Shown: positions 7,568-17,261 of the stretch, piece by piece
Position numbering within the stretch: the first letter of the stretch is position 1
Layout: the number at the start of each line of letters is the position of its first letter
Origin: Paenibacillus sp. FSL W8-0426
GTDB taxonomy: Bacteria; Bacillota; Bacilli; Paenibacillales; Paenibacillaceae
Length of the DNA: 64,000 bases
Assembly: GCF_037969725.1 (NCBI RefSeq)
Contig: NZ_CP150203.1
Span: 2,930,001 to 2,994,000 of the forward strand
Direction: 5' to 3'
The notes under the pieces: model-generated
Seen by the model: only the letters and a program-made list of their open reading frames with translations
Told to the model about the DNA's origin: nothing
Databases searched by the model: none
Made by a program: the position numbers and the translations under genes

Positions 7568-9511
7568 ATGCAGACAACACAGGTTCACATCCGGGACCAA
7601 TTTTGGGAGGGCTATTCCGCGCTGGTACGTCAAACGGTCATTCCATATCAATGGGAAGCGCTGAATGACCGCATTGAAGGGGCGGAGCCGAGCTACGCCA
7701 TCCGAAACTTCCGAATCGCTGCCGGTCTGGAACAGGGCGAATTCGGGGGATGGGTGTTTCAGGACAGCGACTTATATAAATGGTTGGAAGCGGTTGCTTA
7801 TTCGCTGCGGAGCCATCCTGATCCTGATTTGGAGAACATCGCGGACGAAGCCATTGATCTGATCGGTCAGGCGCAGCGCGATAATGGGTACATCAATACT
7901 TATTTTACGATCAAGGAGCCGGGCAAAGAGTGGACCAACCTGTACGAGGCCCATGAGCTGTACTGCGCGGGACATCTGATCGAAGCCGCAGTGGCTTACG
8001 CCGAAGCGACGGGCAAAAGGAAGCTGCTTGACATTGCATGCCGTTTCGCCGACTTGATCGATACGCTTTTCGGCACAGGGGAGAATCAGATGCGAGCGTA
8101 TTGCGGACACCAGGAGATCGAACTGGCACTGGTCAAGCTGTACCATGCGACCGGAGAGCAGCGTTATTTGAAATTGAGTCAATATTTCATCGATGAGCGG
8201 GGCAGCAGCCCGAGTTATTTCGTCCAGGAATGGGAACGGCGCGGCAGAACGGGGCTCTGGTCGCAAGGTTCGCCCCATCTGGAGATGTACCAATCGCACC
8301 TGCCGGTGCGCGAGCAAACGGCTGCGGTCGGACACTCTGTGCGTGCCGTTTATATGTATACGGCCATGGCCGATTTGGCTCGTTTAACGAGGGATGACAG
8401 TTTGCGAGCGGCATGCGAACGGCTGTGGGCCAATACCACCCGTAAACAGATGTACATTACGGGCGGCGTCGGTGCGACGCATCTGGGCGAGGCGTTCACC
8501 TTCGATTATGATCTGCCCAATGACGCGGTGTACGCGGAGACTTGCGCATCCATCGGACTGATTTTCTGGGCGCGCCGGATGCTTCGCCTGGAAGCGAAAA
8601 GCGAATATGCGGACGTGATGGAACGTGCGCTGTACAACAACGTGCTTGGCAGCATGTCCAAGGACGGCAAACATTTTTTCTACGTCAACCCGCTTGAGGT
8701 ATGGCCGGAGGCCAGCAAACGCAATCCGGACAAGCATCATGTGAAACCGGTCCGCCAAAAATGGTTCGGCTGCTCCTGCTGCCCGCCGAACGTGGCTCGT
8801 TTGCTCAGCTCGCTGAACGATTATATTTATGATGTGTCTGCGGAGGAGAACGCGGTTCACGTTCATTTGTACATTGGCAGCACGGTGCAATTTACGTCGG
8901 CCGAAGGCAGGGAAGTCACGCTTCGTCAGCATTCCGAGCTCCCATGGAACGGCAAAGTTGACTTCAACGTCTCGCTTGCTCCAGGAAGCGCAGACGGCAC
9001 GGACTTTACGCTGGCGCTGCGGATTCCGAACTGGTTCCAGAGCGGGCAGCCTGTTCTGCGAGTAAATGGCGAAGTGCAGGCATATATGGTGAACAACGGT
9101 TATGCTCATATCCGCCGTCTCTGGTCAGAAGGAGATGCGCTGGAGTGGCTGCTGCCGATGGAAACGCAGTTGATCGAAGCTCATCCGCAAATTCGGGCTG
9201 ACGCCGGTAAAGCTGCCATTCAGCGCGGACCGCTCGTATACTGCGTGGAAGAAGCGGATAACGGAGCGCCGCTTGCCTCGTTGTCCATTGCCGAGGCAGC
9301 CAACTTGACCGAGCGCGAAGCCCCGCATCTGCTCGGCGGATGTGTTGTGGTAGAGGGTGACGGATTCACCGCAGACGCATCCGCATGGCCGGAGGACCAG
9401 CCGTACCAGCCGATTCGCAAACCCCGCACGCCGGTACGCTTTACGGCAATTCCTTATTACTTATGGGGGAACCGTGAACCTGGTGAAATGAGCGTCTGGC
9501 TGCGCCATTGA
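7568..9511 (+). CDS. GH127 beta-L-arabinofuranosidase-like glycoside hydrolase
   Basis: A 647-aa cytoplasmic protein (no signal peptide) of the DUF1680/GH127 family, which removes beta-L-arabinofuranose from plant glycoproteins and oligosaccharides. The zinc and nucleophile residues of the Bifidobacterium enzyme HypBA1 have clear counterparts: Glu324 and Cys326 in AETC, and Cys404/Cys405 in GCSCCPPN. A TTG lies just before the ATG; AGGAGGT (7554-7560) is correctly spaced for ATG 7568. With the YesMN-like pair and LplABC-like importer downstream, it probably digests imported arabino-oligosaccharides. Confidence 0.92.
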   Translation: MQTTQVHIRDQFWEGYSALVRQTVIPYQWEALNDRIEGAEPSYAIRNFRIAAGLEQGEFGGWVFQDSDLYKWLEAVAYSLRSHPDPDLENIADEAIDLIGQAQRDNGYINTYFTIKEPGKEWTNLYEAHELYCAGHLIEAAVAYAEATGKRKLLDIACRFADLIDTLFGTGENQMRAYCGHQEIELALVKLYHATGEQRYLKLSQYFIDERGSSPSYFVQEWERRGRTGLWSQGSPHLEMYQSHLPVREQTAAVGHSVRAVYMYTAMADLARLTRDDSLRAACERLWANTTRKQMYITGGVGATHLGEAFTFDYDLPNDAVYAETCASIGLIFWARRMLRLEAKSEYADVMERALYNNVLGSMSKDGKHFFYVNPLEVWPEASKRNPDKHHVKPVRQKWFGCSCCPPNVARLLSSLNDYIYDVSAEENAVHVHLYIGSTVQFTSAEGREVTLRQHSELPWNGKVDFNVSLAPGSADGTDFTLALRIPNWFQSGQPVLRVNGEVQAYMVNNGYAHIRRLWSEGDALEWLLPMETQLIEAHPQIRADAGKAAIQRGPLVYCVEEADNGAPLASLSIAEAANLTEREAPHLLGGCVVVEGDGFTADASAWPEDQPYQPIRKPRTPVRFTAIPYYLWGNREPGEMSVWLRH

Positions 9512-9592
9512 TGCAGAGATGGAGGTATCAGCGCAAGCCCCGGTTTCAAGGCGTTGTACTGTTGCCCGACCATAACGTGCGGTTTCAAGACT

Positions 9593-9645
9593 TGCAGGAC
9601 AGAAGGTCCCTCTGTACTACCGGGGGCCTTCCGTCATGCCCTGCA
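9593..9645 (+). other. Long imperfect hairpin after the GH127 gene
   Basis: TGCAGG (9593-9598) pairs with CCTGCA (9640-9645), enclosing GAAGG/CCTTC and CCC/GGG. No T tract follows, so it may be an mRNA-stabilising or attenuating structure between the hydrolase and the histidine kinase gene rather than a full terminator. Confidence 0.35.
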
Positions 9646-9674
9646 TGTTGAAACGCGGAAGCGGAGTTGAATGC

Positions 9675-11435
9675 ATGGATAGAGAACATGTACAAAAGTC
9701 CCGTATCGAACGAATTACGCTAAAAAATCGGATTCTTCTGCTTTTTGCCGCCGTGGCCCTCATCCCCTTCCTCTTATCCTGCTACCTATCCTACAATACG
9801 ATCAATTCCATTCTTACGACCAAATTGCAATCCGGCATCCAGAGCAATCTGAAACAGGTGACCCTTTCTTTGGAAAACACGCTCAGCAACCTGAACCATG
9901 TTTCCCAGCAGCTCGCCTTCGAAGGAAGCATCGGCAAACAGCTGGAGCAGCTTATGATTGCAGATCAACCCTATGACCGCAGTTATTTAACCGACCAGAT
10001 CAAATACCAGCTGAACCTGATTGCGTTCACCAATCCCAATATCGGGTTAAGCATGTACTATTTTCGCGAAGACGGGAACGTTCTCTTTGAAACGATGGGG
10101 GTAAAGGATTCATTTGATCCGGATCAGCTGCCAATTATGGCCGAATATTACGGAATCACGTATTTTGGGCCTCATATCAGCAATGACCGATTTAACGATC
10201 AATATGTTCTTTCCGCGCTGCGAAAGGTGGATTTGCCCGAACGGGGCGATGCCTATGTATACATTGAAAGCGGGTTTAACCTGACGCAAAGCATTCTTGA
10301 CCTGGACGATGTCAGCAAAAACACAGCTCATCTTATTTTGGATAATCATGGACGTGTCTCGTACAGCGAGTTAAGGGATGTATTTCCCGAAAACGCGGCG
10401 TTTCCGGCTTCGGACAATCCTTCGCTTACTGCGGCAGCTTCAGGGATCACTTCGGGCTATTATTGGTACAGGCAATTCAGCAACCAGGGATGGAGCGTGG
10501 TTTCCCTTATCTCCAAAGCGGATTACGACCAGGAGAAAAACCGCTGGGTGATGCAGATGGTCCTGTTAACCGTGCTGTTTGCAGCAGTCAGCTTGGCCAT
10601 CGGCTGGTTGTTGTGGAAAATGGTATATCGGCCATTGTCCCAATTCCACCGGGAGATGAAGCAGATGCTGAACAGCAACTTCAACGTGGTGGACGCCAAC
10701 TCGCGCATACCGGAATTTGAAATGCTGCTGACACAGTTCGGGCGGATGAAGTCCCACATTGCAAGATTGTATTCCGAGGTCGAACTCAAAGAGAAGCGCA
10801 GGGCGGATCTGGAAATCGAGAAGCTGCTGTACCAGATCAATCCGCATTTCCTGATGAATACGCTGGATACTGCCCATTGGCTGGCTGTCATGAATGGTCA
10901 AGAGGAGATTGACCGACTCGTCACTTCGCTGAACAAGCTGCTCTATTACAATTTGCGCAAAGGCGGCCAGAGCTCTACCATCCGGGAGGAGATCGATTCG
11001 CTCAGGCAGTATTTGATCTTGCAGCAGATTCGCTATAATTTTCAATTTGATGTTTGCATACACATCGATGACGAACTGCTTAACGTATCGGTACCGAGGT
11101 TCATTTTGCAGCCGCTCGTTGAAAATTCGCTGTACCATGGGCTGGATGACAAGGGAAGGATCGAAGTGGAAGTAAGCAGGCACAACGGCTGGCTTGAAAT
11201 CTCGATTAGGGACAACGGCAGAGGCATTTCCGAAGAAAAGATCAAAGTACTGCTGGAACAGGAGCAGGCCGAACGACATCGGGTTGGCATGGGCATCGGC
11301 ATGAATTATGTCAAACGTATGCTGGAGTCTTATTATGAAGGCCATGCCAGCCTGATCGTCACCAGTGAGCCGGGGAAGGGAACCCGGATCGTCATTGGGC
11401 TGCCGATTCAATGCAAAGGGGAGGAACCATCATGA
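9675..11435 (+). CDS. YesM-type membrane sensor histidine kinase
   Basis: A 586-aa two-transmembrane kinase. Helix 1 (about residues 15-40) is followed by an extracellular sensor domain to about 290, a second helix, HAMP, a His_kinase domain with phospho-acceptor His391 in YQINPHFLMNTLD, and an HATPase domain (VENSLYHGLDDKGRIEVEV; DNGRGIS; GMGIGMNYV). I chose ATG 9675 because GGAG lies 8 bases upstream; ATGs further upstream lack a site. It overlaps the next gene by ATGA, so translation is coupled. This class senses extracellular sugars for adjacent ABC importers in Paenibacillus. Confidence 0.92.
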   Translation: MDREHVQKSRIERITLKNRILLLFAAVALIPFLLSCYLSYNTINSILTTKLQSGIQSNLKQVTLSLENTLSNLNHVSQQLAFEGSIGKQLEQLMIADQPYDRSYLTDQIKYQLNLIAFTNPNIGLSMYYFREDGNVLFETMGVKDSFDPDQLPIMAEYYGITYFGPHISNDRFNDQYVLSALRKVDLPERGDAYVYIESGFNLTQSILDLDDVSKNTAHLILDNHGRVSYSELRDVFPENAAFPASDNPSLTAAASGITSGYYWYRQFSNQGWSVVSLISKADYDQEKNRWVMQMVLLTVLFAAVSLAIGWLLWKMVYRPLSQFHREMKQMLNSNFNVVDANSRIPEFEMLLTQFGRMKSHIARLYSEVELKEKRRADLEIEKLLYQINPHFLMNTLDTAHWLAVMNGQEEIDRLVTSLNKLLYYNLRKGGQSSTIREEIDSLRQYLILQQIRYNFQFDVCIHIDDELLNVSVPRFILQPLVENSLYHGLDDKGRIEVEVSRHNGWLEISIRDNGRGISEEKIKVLLEQEQAERHRVGMGIGMNYVKRMLESYYEGHASLIVTSEPGKGTRIVIGLPIQCKGEEPS

Positions 11436-12571
11436 TCAACGTGCTGATCGTCGATGACGATCAATTGGTGCGCAAAGGGCTCATGCTCGCGATGCCTTGG
11501 GATGCTTTTGAAATGAAGGTGGTTGGCGAAGCAGGGAACGGGGAGAAGGCACTTGAATTTTTATCGGAGAACCGCGTGGATTTGTTGATTACCGATCTGG
11601 CCATGCCCGTCATGTCAGGGATCGAGTTAATCCGTGCCGCGCGCAAGCAATACCCGGATTTGCCAATTGCGGTTCTGACGCTGCATCAGGATTTCGAATA
11701 CATTCAGGAAGCGCTGCGTTTGGGCGCCATTGATTACATTGCCAAAGTGCAGTTGGAGAAGGAACGGTTCGAAGAAGTGCTTGGACGCATTCATGACCGT
11801 ATTCAGGCTGACAGGCGTAAACGCTCCAACGACGATATTGCATCGGAATCCGGTAAGGATGCACTGTTTTACGGAGAGCTTGAAAGAGGCGGTGCACAAT
11901 CACTGAACGAATCGAATGGCGAACGGGAGCAGACCGGAGCAACTTTGGTTGAGGCGGAGGATGGAGGCATAAAGGACAAGCTGCACTCGTTTCGCTGGGT
12001 TCATGATGAGCGATATATGAATGAAATGCTGCAAGAATTGAGGCTTATGCAATTGCCCGTGCCCCGGTTGATGCAGTTGCTTTACGGCGTCACGGTAGAC
12101 TGGAACCGCATATTCAAAAGCATTGTACAAACAGAAATGATCACGCCCGTTCATTTTGCCTCCTGGCAAGACGTGGTGGAATGGATGGCGGAATTTCGCG
12201 CAGCAGCACTTGGTTTATCGGGGGGCCAGTATCTCCGCAAAGAGGTAAGCAGCAGCATCTTGACTGCCGTCAAAATCATACATGACGAGTTACACAAGCC
12301 TTTGTTCGCCAGCGATGTCTCGAAGCGCGTCAATCTCAGCCGCAGTTATTTCAATCAATGCTTCAAGGAAATGGTCGGTTATTCTTTTAATGAATATCTG
12401 CGCAAAATCCGGATCGATAAAGCACGGGATTACTTGACTCAAACCGCCAAACCGATTGTCTGGATTGCGGAGCATACGGGTTATGCCGACGAGAAGTACT
12501 TCAGCCGGATCTTCCGTGAGCAGGTGGGTATGCTGCCGAGCGAATACCGGAATGCGCCAAGACGAGGGTAG
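11432..12571 (+). CDS. YesN-type response regulator with AraC HTH
   Basis: A 379-aa regulator with a receiver domain (about residues 1-120; phospho-acceptor Asp55 in LLITDLAMP), a linker and a C-terminal AraC domain (about 280-379; FASDVSKRVNLSRSYFNQCF, then IAEHTGYADEKYFSRIF). It is shorter than the common 500-aa members because the middle region is reduced. The start is fixed by GGGGAGG at 11418-11424 and by the ATGA overlap with the kinase stop. It probably activates the transporter operon that starts at 12734. Confidence 0.92.
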   Translation: MINVLIVDDDQLVRKGLMLAMPWDAFEMKVVGEAGNGEKALEFLSENRVDLLITDLAMPVMSGIELIRAARKQYPDLPIAVLTLHQDFEYIQEALRLGAIDYIAKVQLEKERFEEVLGRIHDRIQADRRKRSNDDIASESGKDALFYGELERGGAQSLNESNGEREQTGATLVEAEDGGIKDKLHSFRWVHDERYMNEMLQELRLMQLPVPRLMQLLYGVTVDWNRIFKSIVQTEMITPVHFASWQDVVEWMAEFRAAALGLSGGQYLRKEVSSSILTAVKIIHDELHKPLFASDVSKRVNLSRSYFNQCFKEMVGYSFNEYLRKIRIDKARDYLTQTAKPIVWIAEHTGYADEKYFSRIFREQVGMLPSEYRNAPRRG

Positions 12572-12601
12572 ACGGATGGAGCTTGGGTGGGATAAATGAA
12601 T

Positions 12602-12615
12602 TGTAAGCGTTAACA
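12602..12615 (+). promoter_or_regulatory. CcpA cre site before the sugar-binding lipoprotein gene
   Basis: TGTAAGCGTTAACA matches the cre consensus TGWNANCGNTNWCA at every position. It lies 120 bases before the lipoprotein start, which implies carbon catabolite repression of the transporter. Confidence 0.75.
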
Positions 12616-12733
12616 AAATCGGACGTTTCACCTCCTGTTTCTCGTTCGGTTCTCTATCTATCGATGTTTCAGGCTCGTGTTATATTGTTGGTGCTGGACG
12701 CGAATGACATTCCAATAAAGGGGGAGCATCCAT

Positions 12734-14428
12734 TTGGGCAAAAAAATGGTCATGGTGGCGATGATGCTGCTGCTCGCATTCACGAGCGCCTGCAGCAGCG
12801 CGGGCAGCCAGGAGAACGAAGCGGCGGGGAACAGTACCACGCCAGGCGTTACGGAAGAAGGGCCGGCAGATCCGTTCGGCAAGTATGATCAGACGATTAC
12901 CCTGACGTATGGCAAAGAGGTCGATCCAACGGACAAAAGCTTGCCTGCCGGGGATACCCCGGAGAATAACCAGTATTCGCGTTATGTGAAGGATAACCTG
13001 AACATTGATACGAAGGTCACCTGGCAGGCGGCCACCGGCACGAACTACGAGCAGAAAGTGAACCTGGCGATTTCAAGCAACGATTTGCCCGACGCGCTCG
13101 TGGTCAAGGATACTCAGCTGCGGGCGATGGTGAAGGCGGGGCAGCTGGAAGACCTGACAGATGCATTTAATCGATTCGCTTCGCCGGCCATGAAGAGTTA
13201 TATGGAAAAAACGAACGGCGTATCGGCCGAGGCGGTCACATTTGACGGAAAAATGTATGCCATTCCTAGTATACAAGTACACTCCGACGGCGTTCACCAA
13301 ATGTGGATCCGCAAGGACTGGCTCGACAAGCTGGGGCTTGAGCCGCCCAAAACGATGGAGGAACTGGAGCTGGTCGCGAAAGCATTCGTGGAACAGGATC
13401 CGGACGGCAACGGTAAGCATGATACGATCGGAGTTGCCGGACAGCAGAACGGCGGGCGGTTATACGCCAATTTCCTGGAGTCGACGAACAACACGTATGG
13501 ACTTGATCCGATTTTCGGGGCCTACAAGGCGTATCCCGGTTACTGGTTAAAAGACGATGCGGGCAACCCGGTCTATGGTTCCATTTTGCCGGAAACGAAG
13601 GAAGCGCTCGCCAAACTGCGCGATATGTACGCTGACGGGTTAATCGACAAGGAACTCGGCATTCGCAAAAGCGCGTCCGAGCCTGTGGTCAACGGTAATG
13701 CGGGTATCTTTTTCGCGCCGTGGTGGATGGGGTATGGACCTCTGCCCGATGCCATCAAAAACGATCCGAATGCCAACTGGCAGGCCTACTTGTTGCCGCT
13801 GGATGCCGACGGGCAATTCAACGCCCACATGGGCGCTCCTTCTACCGTATTCGTCGTCGTTCGCAAAGGATACGAGCATCCCGAAGCTGTCATCAAAATG
13901 CTGAACCTGCTCATTCGCGACGAGTCGACGTTCGATATCTCCGTGCCAGTGGGGCACTACCCGCTGCGTGTTCCGATGTCTTACATGGATGAGAGCGAAT
14001 ATTCGGCGAAAGCGTTGCAAGAGGTACTCGCCGGTACGAAGAAACCCGAAGACTTTACCGATCCGGGTTACAAACTGCTTGCGGCAGATATCCAGAATGT
14101 CAAAAAGGTGAAGAAAGAGCCGTATGACAATATGGACATCCAGTATTGGGACCCTCAGGCAGACCTTGGCGTATGGAGCCGCATCTATTCCCTGTTGGTC
14201 GGATCATCGTCCTTGCAGCAGGACTACAACAAGGTATATAGCCTGCTGTATTCCCAGACCCGCACGATGGAGAGCCGCTGGTCCAACCTGAAGAAGCTGG
14301 AGGACGAAACTTTCCTGAAGATCATTATGGGAGCGGCCCCTCTCGATACGTTCGATACGTTCGTCAGCGACTGGAAGAAGCAGGGCGGGGACAAAATCAC
14401 CGAGGAAGTCAAAGAGTACGTGAAGTAG
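12734..14428 (+). CDS. LplA-like sugar ABC transporter substrate-binding lipoprotein
   Basis: A 564-aa extracellular solute-binding lipoprotein. A short basic N-terminus and hydrophobic stretch end in a lipobox-like TSAC around residue 20, followed by the mature family-1 binding protein. The long form (over 500 aa) is typical of LplA/YtcQ proteins, which bind plant-wall oligosaccharides such as rhamnogalacturonan or arabinan pieces. The start is a TTG with GGGGAG seven bases upstream; the in-frame ATG further on would remove the basic residues of the signal. It heads an operon with two permeases, and no ATPase gene is nearby, as usual for this group. Confidence 0.93.
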   Translation: MGKKMVMVAMMLLLAFTSACSSAGSQENEAAGNSTTPGVTEEGPADPFGKYDQTITLTYGKEVDPTDKSLPAGDTPENNQYSRYVKDNLNIDTKVTWQAATGTNYEQKVNLAISSNDLPDALVVKDTQLRAMVKAGQLEDLTDAFNRFASPAMKSYMEKTNGVSAEAVTFDGKMYAIPSIQVHSDGVHQMWIRKDWLDKLGLEPPKTMEELELVAKAFVEQDPDGNGKHDTIGVAGQQNGGRLYANFLESTNNTYGLDPIFGAYKAYPGYWLKDDAGNPVYGSILPETKEALAKLRDMYADGLIDKELGIRKSASEPVVNGNAGIFFAPWWMGYGPLPDAIKNDPNANWQAYLLPLDADGQFNAHMGAPSTVFVVVRKGYEHPEAVIKMLNLLIRDESTFDISVPVGHYPLRVPMSYMDESEYSAKALQEVLAGTKKPEDFTDPGYKLLAADIQNVKKVKKEPYDNMDIQYWDPQADLGVWSRIYSLLVGSSSLQQDYNKVYSLLYSQTRTMESRWSNLKKLEDETFLKIIMGAAPLDTFDTFVSDWKKQGGDKITEEVKEYVK

Positions 14429-14458
14429 TACGTCATTTTAAGGGGGCAGCTGTCCAGG

Positions 14459-14478
14459 GCGCCGGGTTCATCCGGCGC
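14459..14478 (+). terminator. Intra-operon hairpin between binding protein and permease
   Basis: GCGCCGG (14459-14465) pairs with CCGGCGC (14472-14478), followed by TTCTTCTT. Partial termination here would give more binding protein than permease. Confidence 0.55.
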
Positions 14479-14525
14479 TTCTTCTTGAGTAGAACGTGAT
14501 GGAGATTGCGGAGGAGGAACACCGG

Positions 14526-15416
14526 ATGCGGAACCGAAGTTTCATCAAACATTATTACGTCATGTTGCTGCCCGGAATGGTGTGGCTGCTGTTCATCAGC
14601 ATCATACCGATGTTCGGGATTGCCATTGCTTTTCAGGACTTCAACCCGGGTCAAGGCATCTGGAAATCGACCTGGATCGGGCTGGAGAACTTCGAATATA
14701 TGTTCAGCCTGAACGATACCAAGACCATTTTCTTCAATACGGTGTATATAGCCGTCATGAAAATTGCCGGCAATCTGATCGTGCCGTTGATTTTTGCGAT
14801 CATGCTCAATGAACTGCGTCTCTTGGTGGTCAAACGCTGGGTGCAAACGATCGTGTATCTTCCTCACTTTTTGTCCTGGGTCATTCTGTCCGGCATATTG
14901 CTCGACGTGTTTTCGTACACGGGTCCTGTCAACGGACTGCTGAGCATCCTTGGATTTGAACCGGTGTTATTCTTTGCCCGAGCAGACTTATTCCCATTTA
15001 TTGTCGTGGGTAGTGACGTATGGAAGGAATTCGGTTTCAACACGATCATCTACCTGGCCGCGCTGACCGGCATCAGTCCAGCCTTGTACGAAGCAGCTTC
15101 GATGGACGGAGCCAGCCGGATGCGCAGAATCTGGCATGTGACTTTGCCTGGATTGCGCACGACGATTGTACTCTTGGCGGTGTTAAGTTTGGGAAACGTG
15201 CTGAATGCAGGCTTTGATCAAATTTTCAATCTGTACAATCCGCTGCTGTACTCGACGGGCGATATTATCGATACATGGGTATACCGCGAAGGGTTGCTGA
15301 ACATGCAGTACGGACTCGCAACCGCGGTTGGCCTGCTAAAATCGGTAGTCAGCTTTGTGCTCATCATCGTCTCGTATCTGCTGGCTTCGAAGTTCGCCAA
15401 TTACCGCATATTCTGA
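14526..15416 (+). CDS. ABC sugar transporter permease (LplB-like)
   Basis: A 296-aa membrane protein with about six helices and the EAA loop near residues 190-215 (YEAASMDGASRMRRIWHVTLPG), where the shared ATPase docks. It belongs to the MalF side of carbohydrate uptake-1 transporters. ATG 14526 is preceded by GGAGGAGG at 14510-14517; ATG 14502 upstream lies inside the leader and has no ribosome site. It pairs with the permease at 15439. Confidence 0.93.
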   Translation: MRNRSFIKHYYVMLLPGMVWLLFISIIPMFGIAIAFQDFNPGQGIWKSTWIGLENFEYMFSLNDTKTIFFNTVYIAVMKIAGNLIVPLIFAIMLNELRLLVVKRWVQTIVYLPHFLSWVILSGILLDVFSYTGPVNGLLSILGFEPVLFFARADLFPFIVVGSDVWKEFGFNTIIYLAALTGISPALYEAASMDGASRMRRIWHVTLPGLRTTIVLLAVLSLGNVLNAGFDQIFNLYNPLLYSTGDIIDTWVYREGLLNMQYGLATAVGLLKSVVSFVLIIVSYLLASKFANYRIF

Positions 15417-15438
15417 TAAGGAGAAGGAGTCGAGCGAG

Positions 15439-16323
15439 ATGATAAGAGAAACGACGCTGCGATCCCGGGTGTTCGATGTCACGCTGCTGGTCGTGCTGCT
15501 GTTGATCGCATTCCTGTGTATATTGCCCCTCTGGTACACGCTGGCGGTATCTTTAAGCGAGAAATCGGCGGCTGCTGCCGGGAAAGTATGGCTGTGGCCC
15601 GTTGGTTTCAATTTCAATTCATACCAGCAAATTATCGGAGACCGTTCCTTTTTCAATTCCTTCTGGATTTCCATTCAGCGGGTGGTGCTTGGGGCAGCCA
15701 TCACGTTTGTTGTAACAACGATGATGGCTTATCCGCTCTCCAGGAGCCCGCGCGAATTCCGGATGCGCAACGTATTCATGTGGATTCTCGTGTTCACGCT
15801 GCTGTTCAACGGCGGCTTGATTCCCTGGTACATGACCGTGAAAGCGATTGGGCTGTATGATACCATTTGGGCGCTTGTTCTAGGCGGGGGAGTGCCGGTA
15901 TTTAACGTTATTCTGATCGTGAACTATTTTCGGAATCTGCCCAAGGAACTGGACGAGGCTGCACTTGTGGACGGGGCCGGACCGTGGCGCATGTTGATCA
16001 CCATTTATGTTCCGCTGGCCGTGCCGGTACTGGCTACAGTCACGTTGTTCACCATCGTGTATCATTGGAACGAGTTCTTTCACGGGCTGGTGCTGACTTC
16101 CGGACAGGATCATTATCCGCTGCAAACGTTAATCCAGCAATTCGTCGTCGTCATCGACGCGTCCAACATGACGGAAGACCAATACAAGCGGATGAACGAG
16201 TTATCCAATCAAACGCTGAATGCCGCAAAAATATTCATTGCCATGCTTCCCGTGCTTATTGTGTATCCGTTCCTGCAGCGTTTTTTCATCCATGGCATTA
16301 CGCTTGGGTCAGTAAAGGAGTAG
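15439..16323 (+). CDS. ABC sugar transporter permease (LplC-like)
   Basis: A 294-aa MalG-side permease with six helices and an EAA loop (LDEAALVDGAGPWRMLITIYVPLAVP). ATG 15439 has AAGGAG upstream and lies 22 bases after the previous stop. The longer frame to 15355 would overlap the upstream permease and is rejected. The importer lacks its own ATPase and probably uses a shared MsmX-type protein encoded elsewhere; this is inference from the family. Confidence 0.93.
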   Translation: MIRETTLRSRVFDVTLLVVLLLIAFLCILPLWYTLAVSLSEKSAAAAGKVWLWPVGFNFNSYQQIIGDRSFFNSFWISIQRVVLGAAITFVVTTMMAYPLSRSPREFRMRNVFMWILVFTLLFNGGLIPWYMTVKAIGLYDTIWALVLGGGVPVFNVILIVNYFRNLPKELDEAALVDGAGPWRMLITIYVPLAVPVLATVTLFTIVYHWNEFFHGLVLTSGQDHYPLQTLIQQFVVVIDASNMTEDQYKRMNELSNQTLNAAKIFIAMLPVLIVYPFLQRFFIHGITLGSVKE

Positions 16324-16394
16324 CGCTTCATTCATATGAATTCGGGCGGATATGGCATGGGCCCCTGGTCGGTGCATTTTATGCAAATCGAAAA

Positions 16395-16445
16395 AGCCTT
16401 CATGAAGATGGACCGATCCGTTCCTTGTTCATGAAGGCTTTTTTG
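16395..16445. terminator. Terminator of the LplABC-like operon
   Basis: AGCCTTCATGAA (16395-16406) pairs perfectly with TTCATGAAGGCT (16428-16439), followed by six T. This 12-bp stem ends the transporter operon. Confidence 0.88.
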
Positions 16446-16557
16446 GCTTACATTTTGACCAAATGGAGGAAGCTTGATAAAATTAGTTATTCGCATAATG
16501 GATGCAGGATGGGCGAATGGGTTTCGTTTTATATTACTGAATAGATCAGGTGATTGA

Positions 16558-16989
16558 ATGAACGCAGCGAATAACTCGAACGAACTTTTAAATACGTGGA
16601 TTTCCCTTACGAATATTCAAACGAACATCAATGATGAGCTGGAGCGTGTATTAGAAGCTGAATACGGTTTGTCGTTGAAAGAATTTTTCGTGCTTTATTT
16701 TTTGATGCAGACCGATGAGAAAAAATTAAGGCTGCAGCAGCTGCAGGACCTGGTTGGCTTGAGCCAGAGTGCCATATCCCGGCTTGTCGGCCGGATGGAA
16801 GCTGAGAACTGCGGTGCCTTGAACCGGCATATTTGCGAGGATGACCGCAGAGGGATCTACACGTGCATTACCGGTCTGGGGCAAGAGAAATTCCGCAAAG
16901 CGCTTGTTACGTTTAACGAGATGCTGGAAACCTCTCTGCAGCAAGGAGATCTCAAACAGCAGATCCAGTCGCTGATTCAAAAACTGTAA
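16558..16989 (+). CDS. MarR-family regulator, paralogue 1
   Basis: A 143-aa winged-helix regulator: LRLQQLQDLVGLSQSAISRL is the recognition helix region and DDRRGIYTCIT the wing. It is clearly paralogous to the gene at 23386: both share TDE/TDD-K-LRLQQLQ, GLSQSA-SRLV-RMEAE-CGAL and DDRRGIYT/NDRRGIYT. It stands alone, so its target is not obvious; the neighbouring inverted repeat ATTCGC...GCGAAT (about 16490-16520) may be an operator. Confidence 0.85.
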   Translation: MNAANNSNELLNTWISLTNIQTNINDELERVLEAEYGLSLKEFFVLYFLMQTDEKKLRLQQLQDLVGLSQSAISRLVGRMEAENCGALNRHICEDDRRGIYTCITGLGQEKFRKALVTFNEMLETSLQQGDLKQQIQSLIQKL

Positions 16990-17261
16990 GCGAACGTCAC
17001 GACAAAGAGCCAATCTCCTTTCCGGGATCCCGGGGGTGAATGGCTCTTTGTTTAAACACACTCCAAAATCACCATTGACATGAAACGCGTTCCAGCCGAT
17101 ATGATCAAATTGTAGTTTGAAATGGAATGCACAAATTTCGAGCAGATCGTTCATGTTCGGGTGAAATTGGATATGTTCATTCGGGTTGTACCCCTTAAAA
17201 TAAAAACTTGAGCTATTTAAGAAAACGTTTTATATTTGGAACAGATTCGAGGTGAGTTCTT

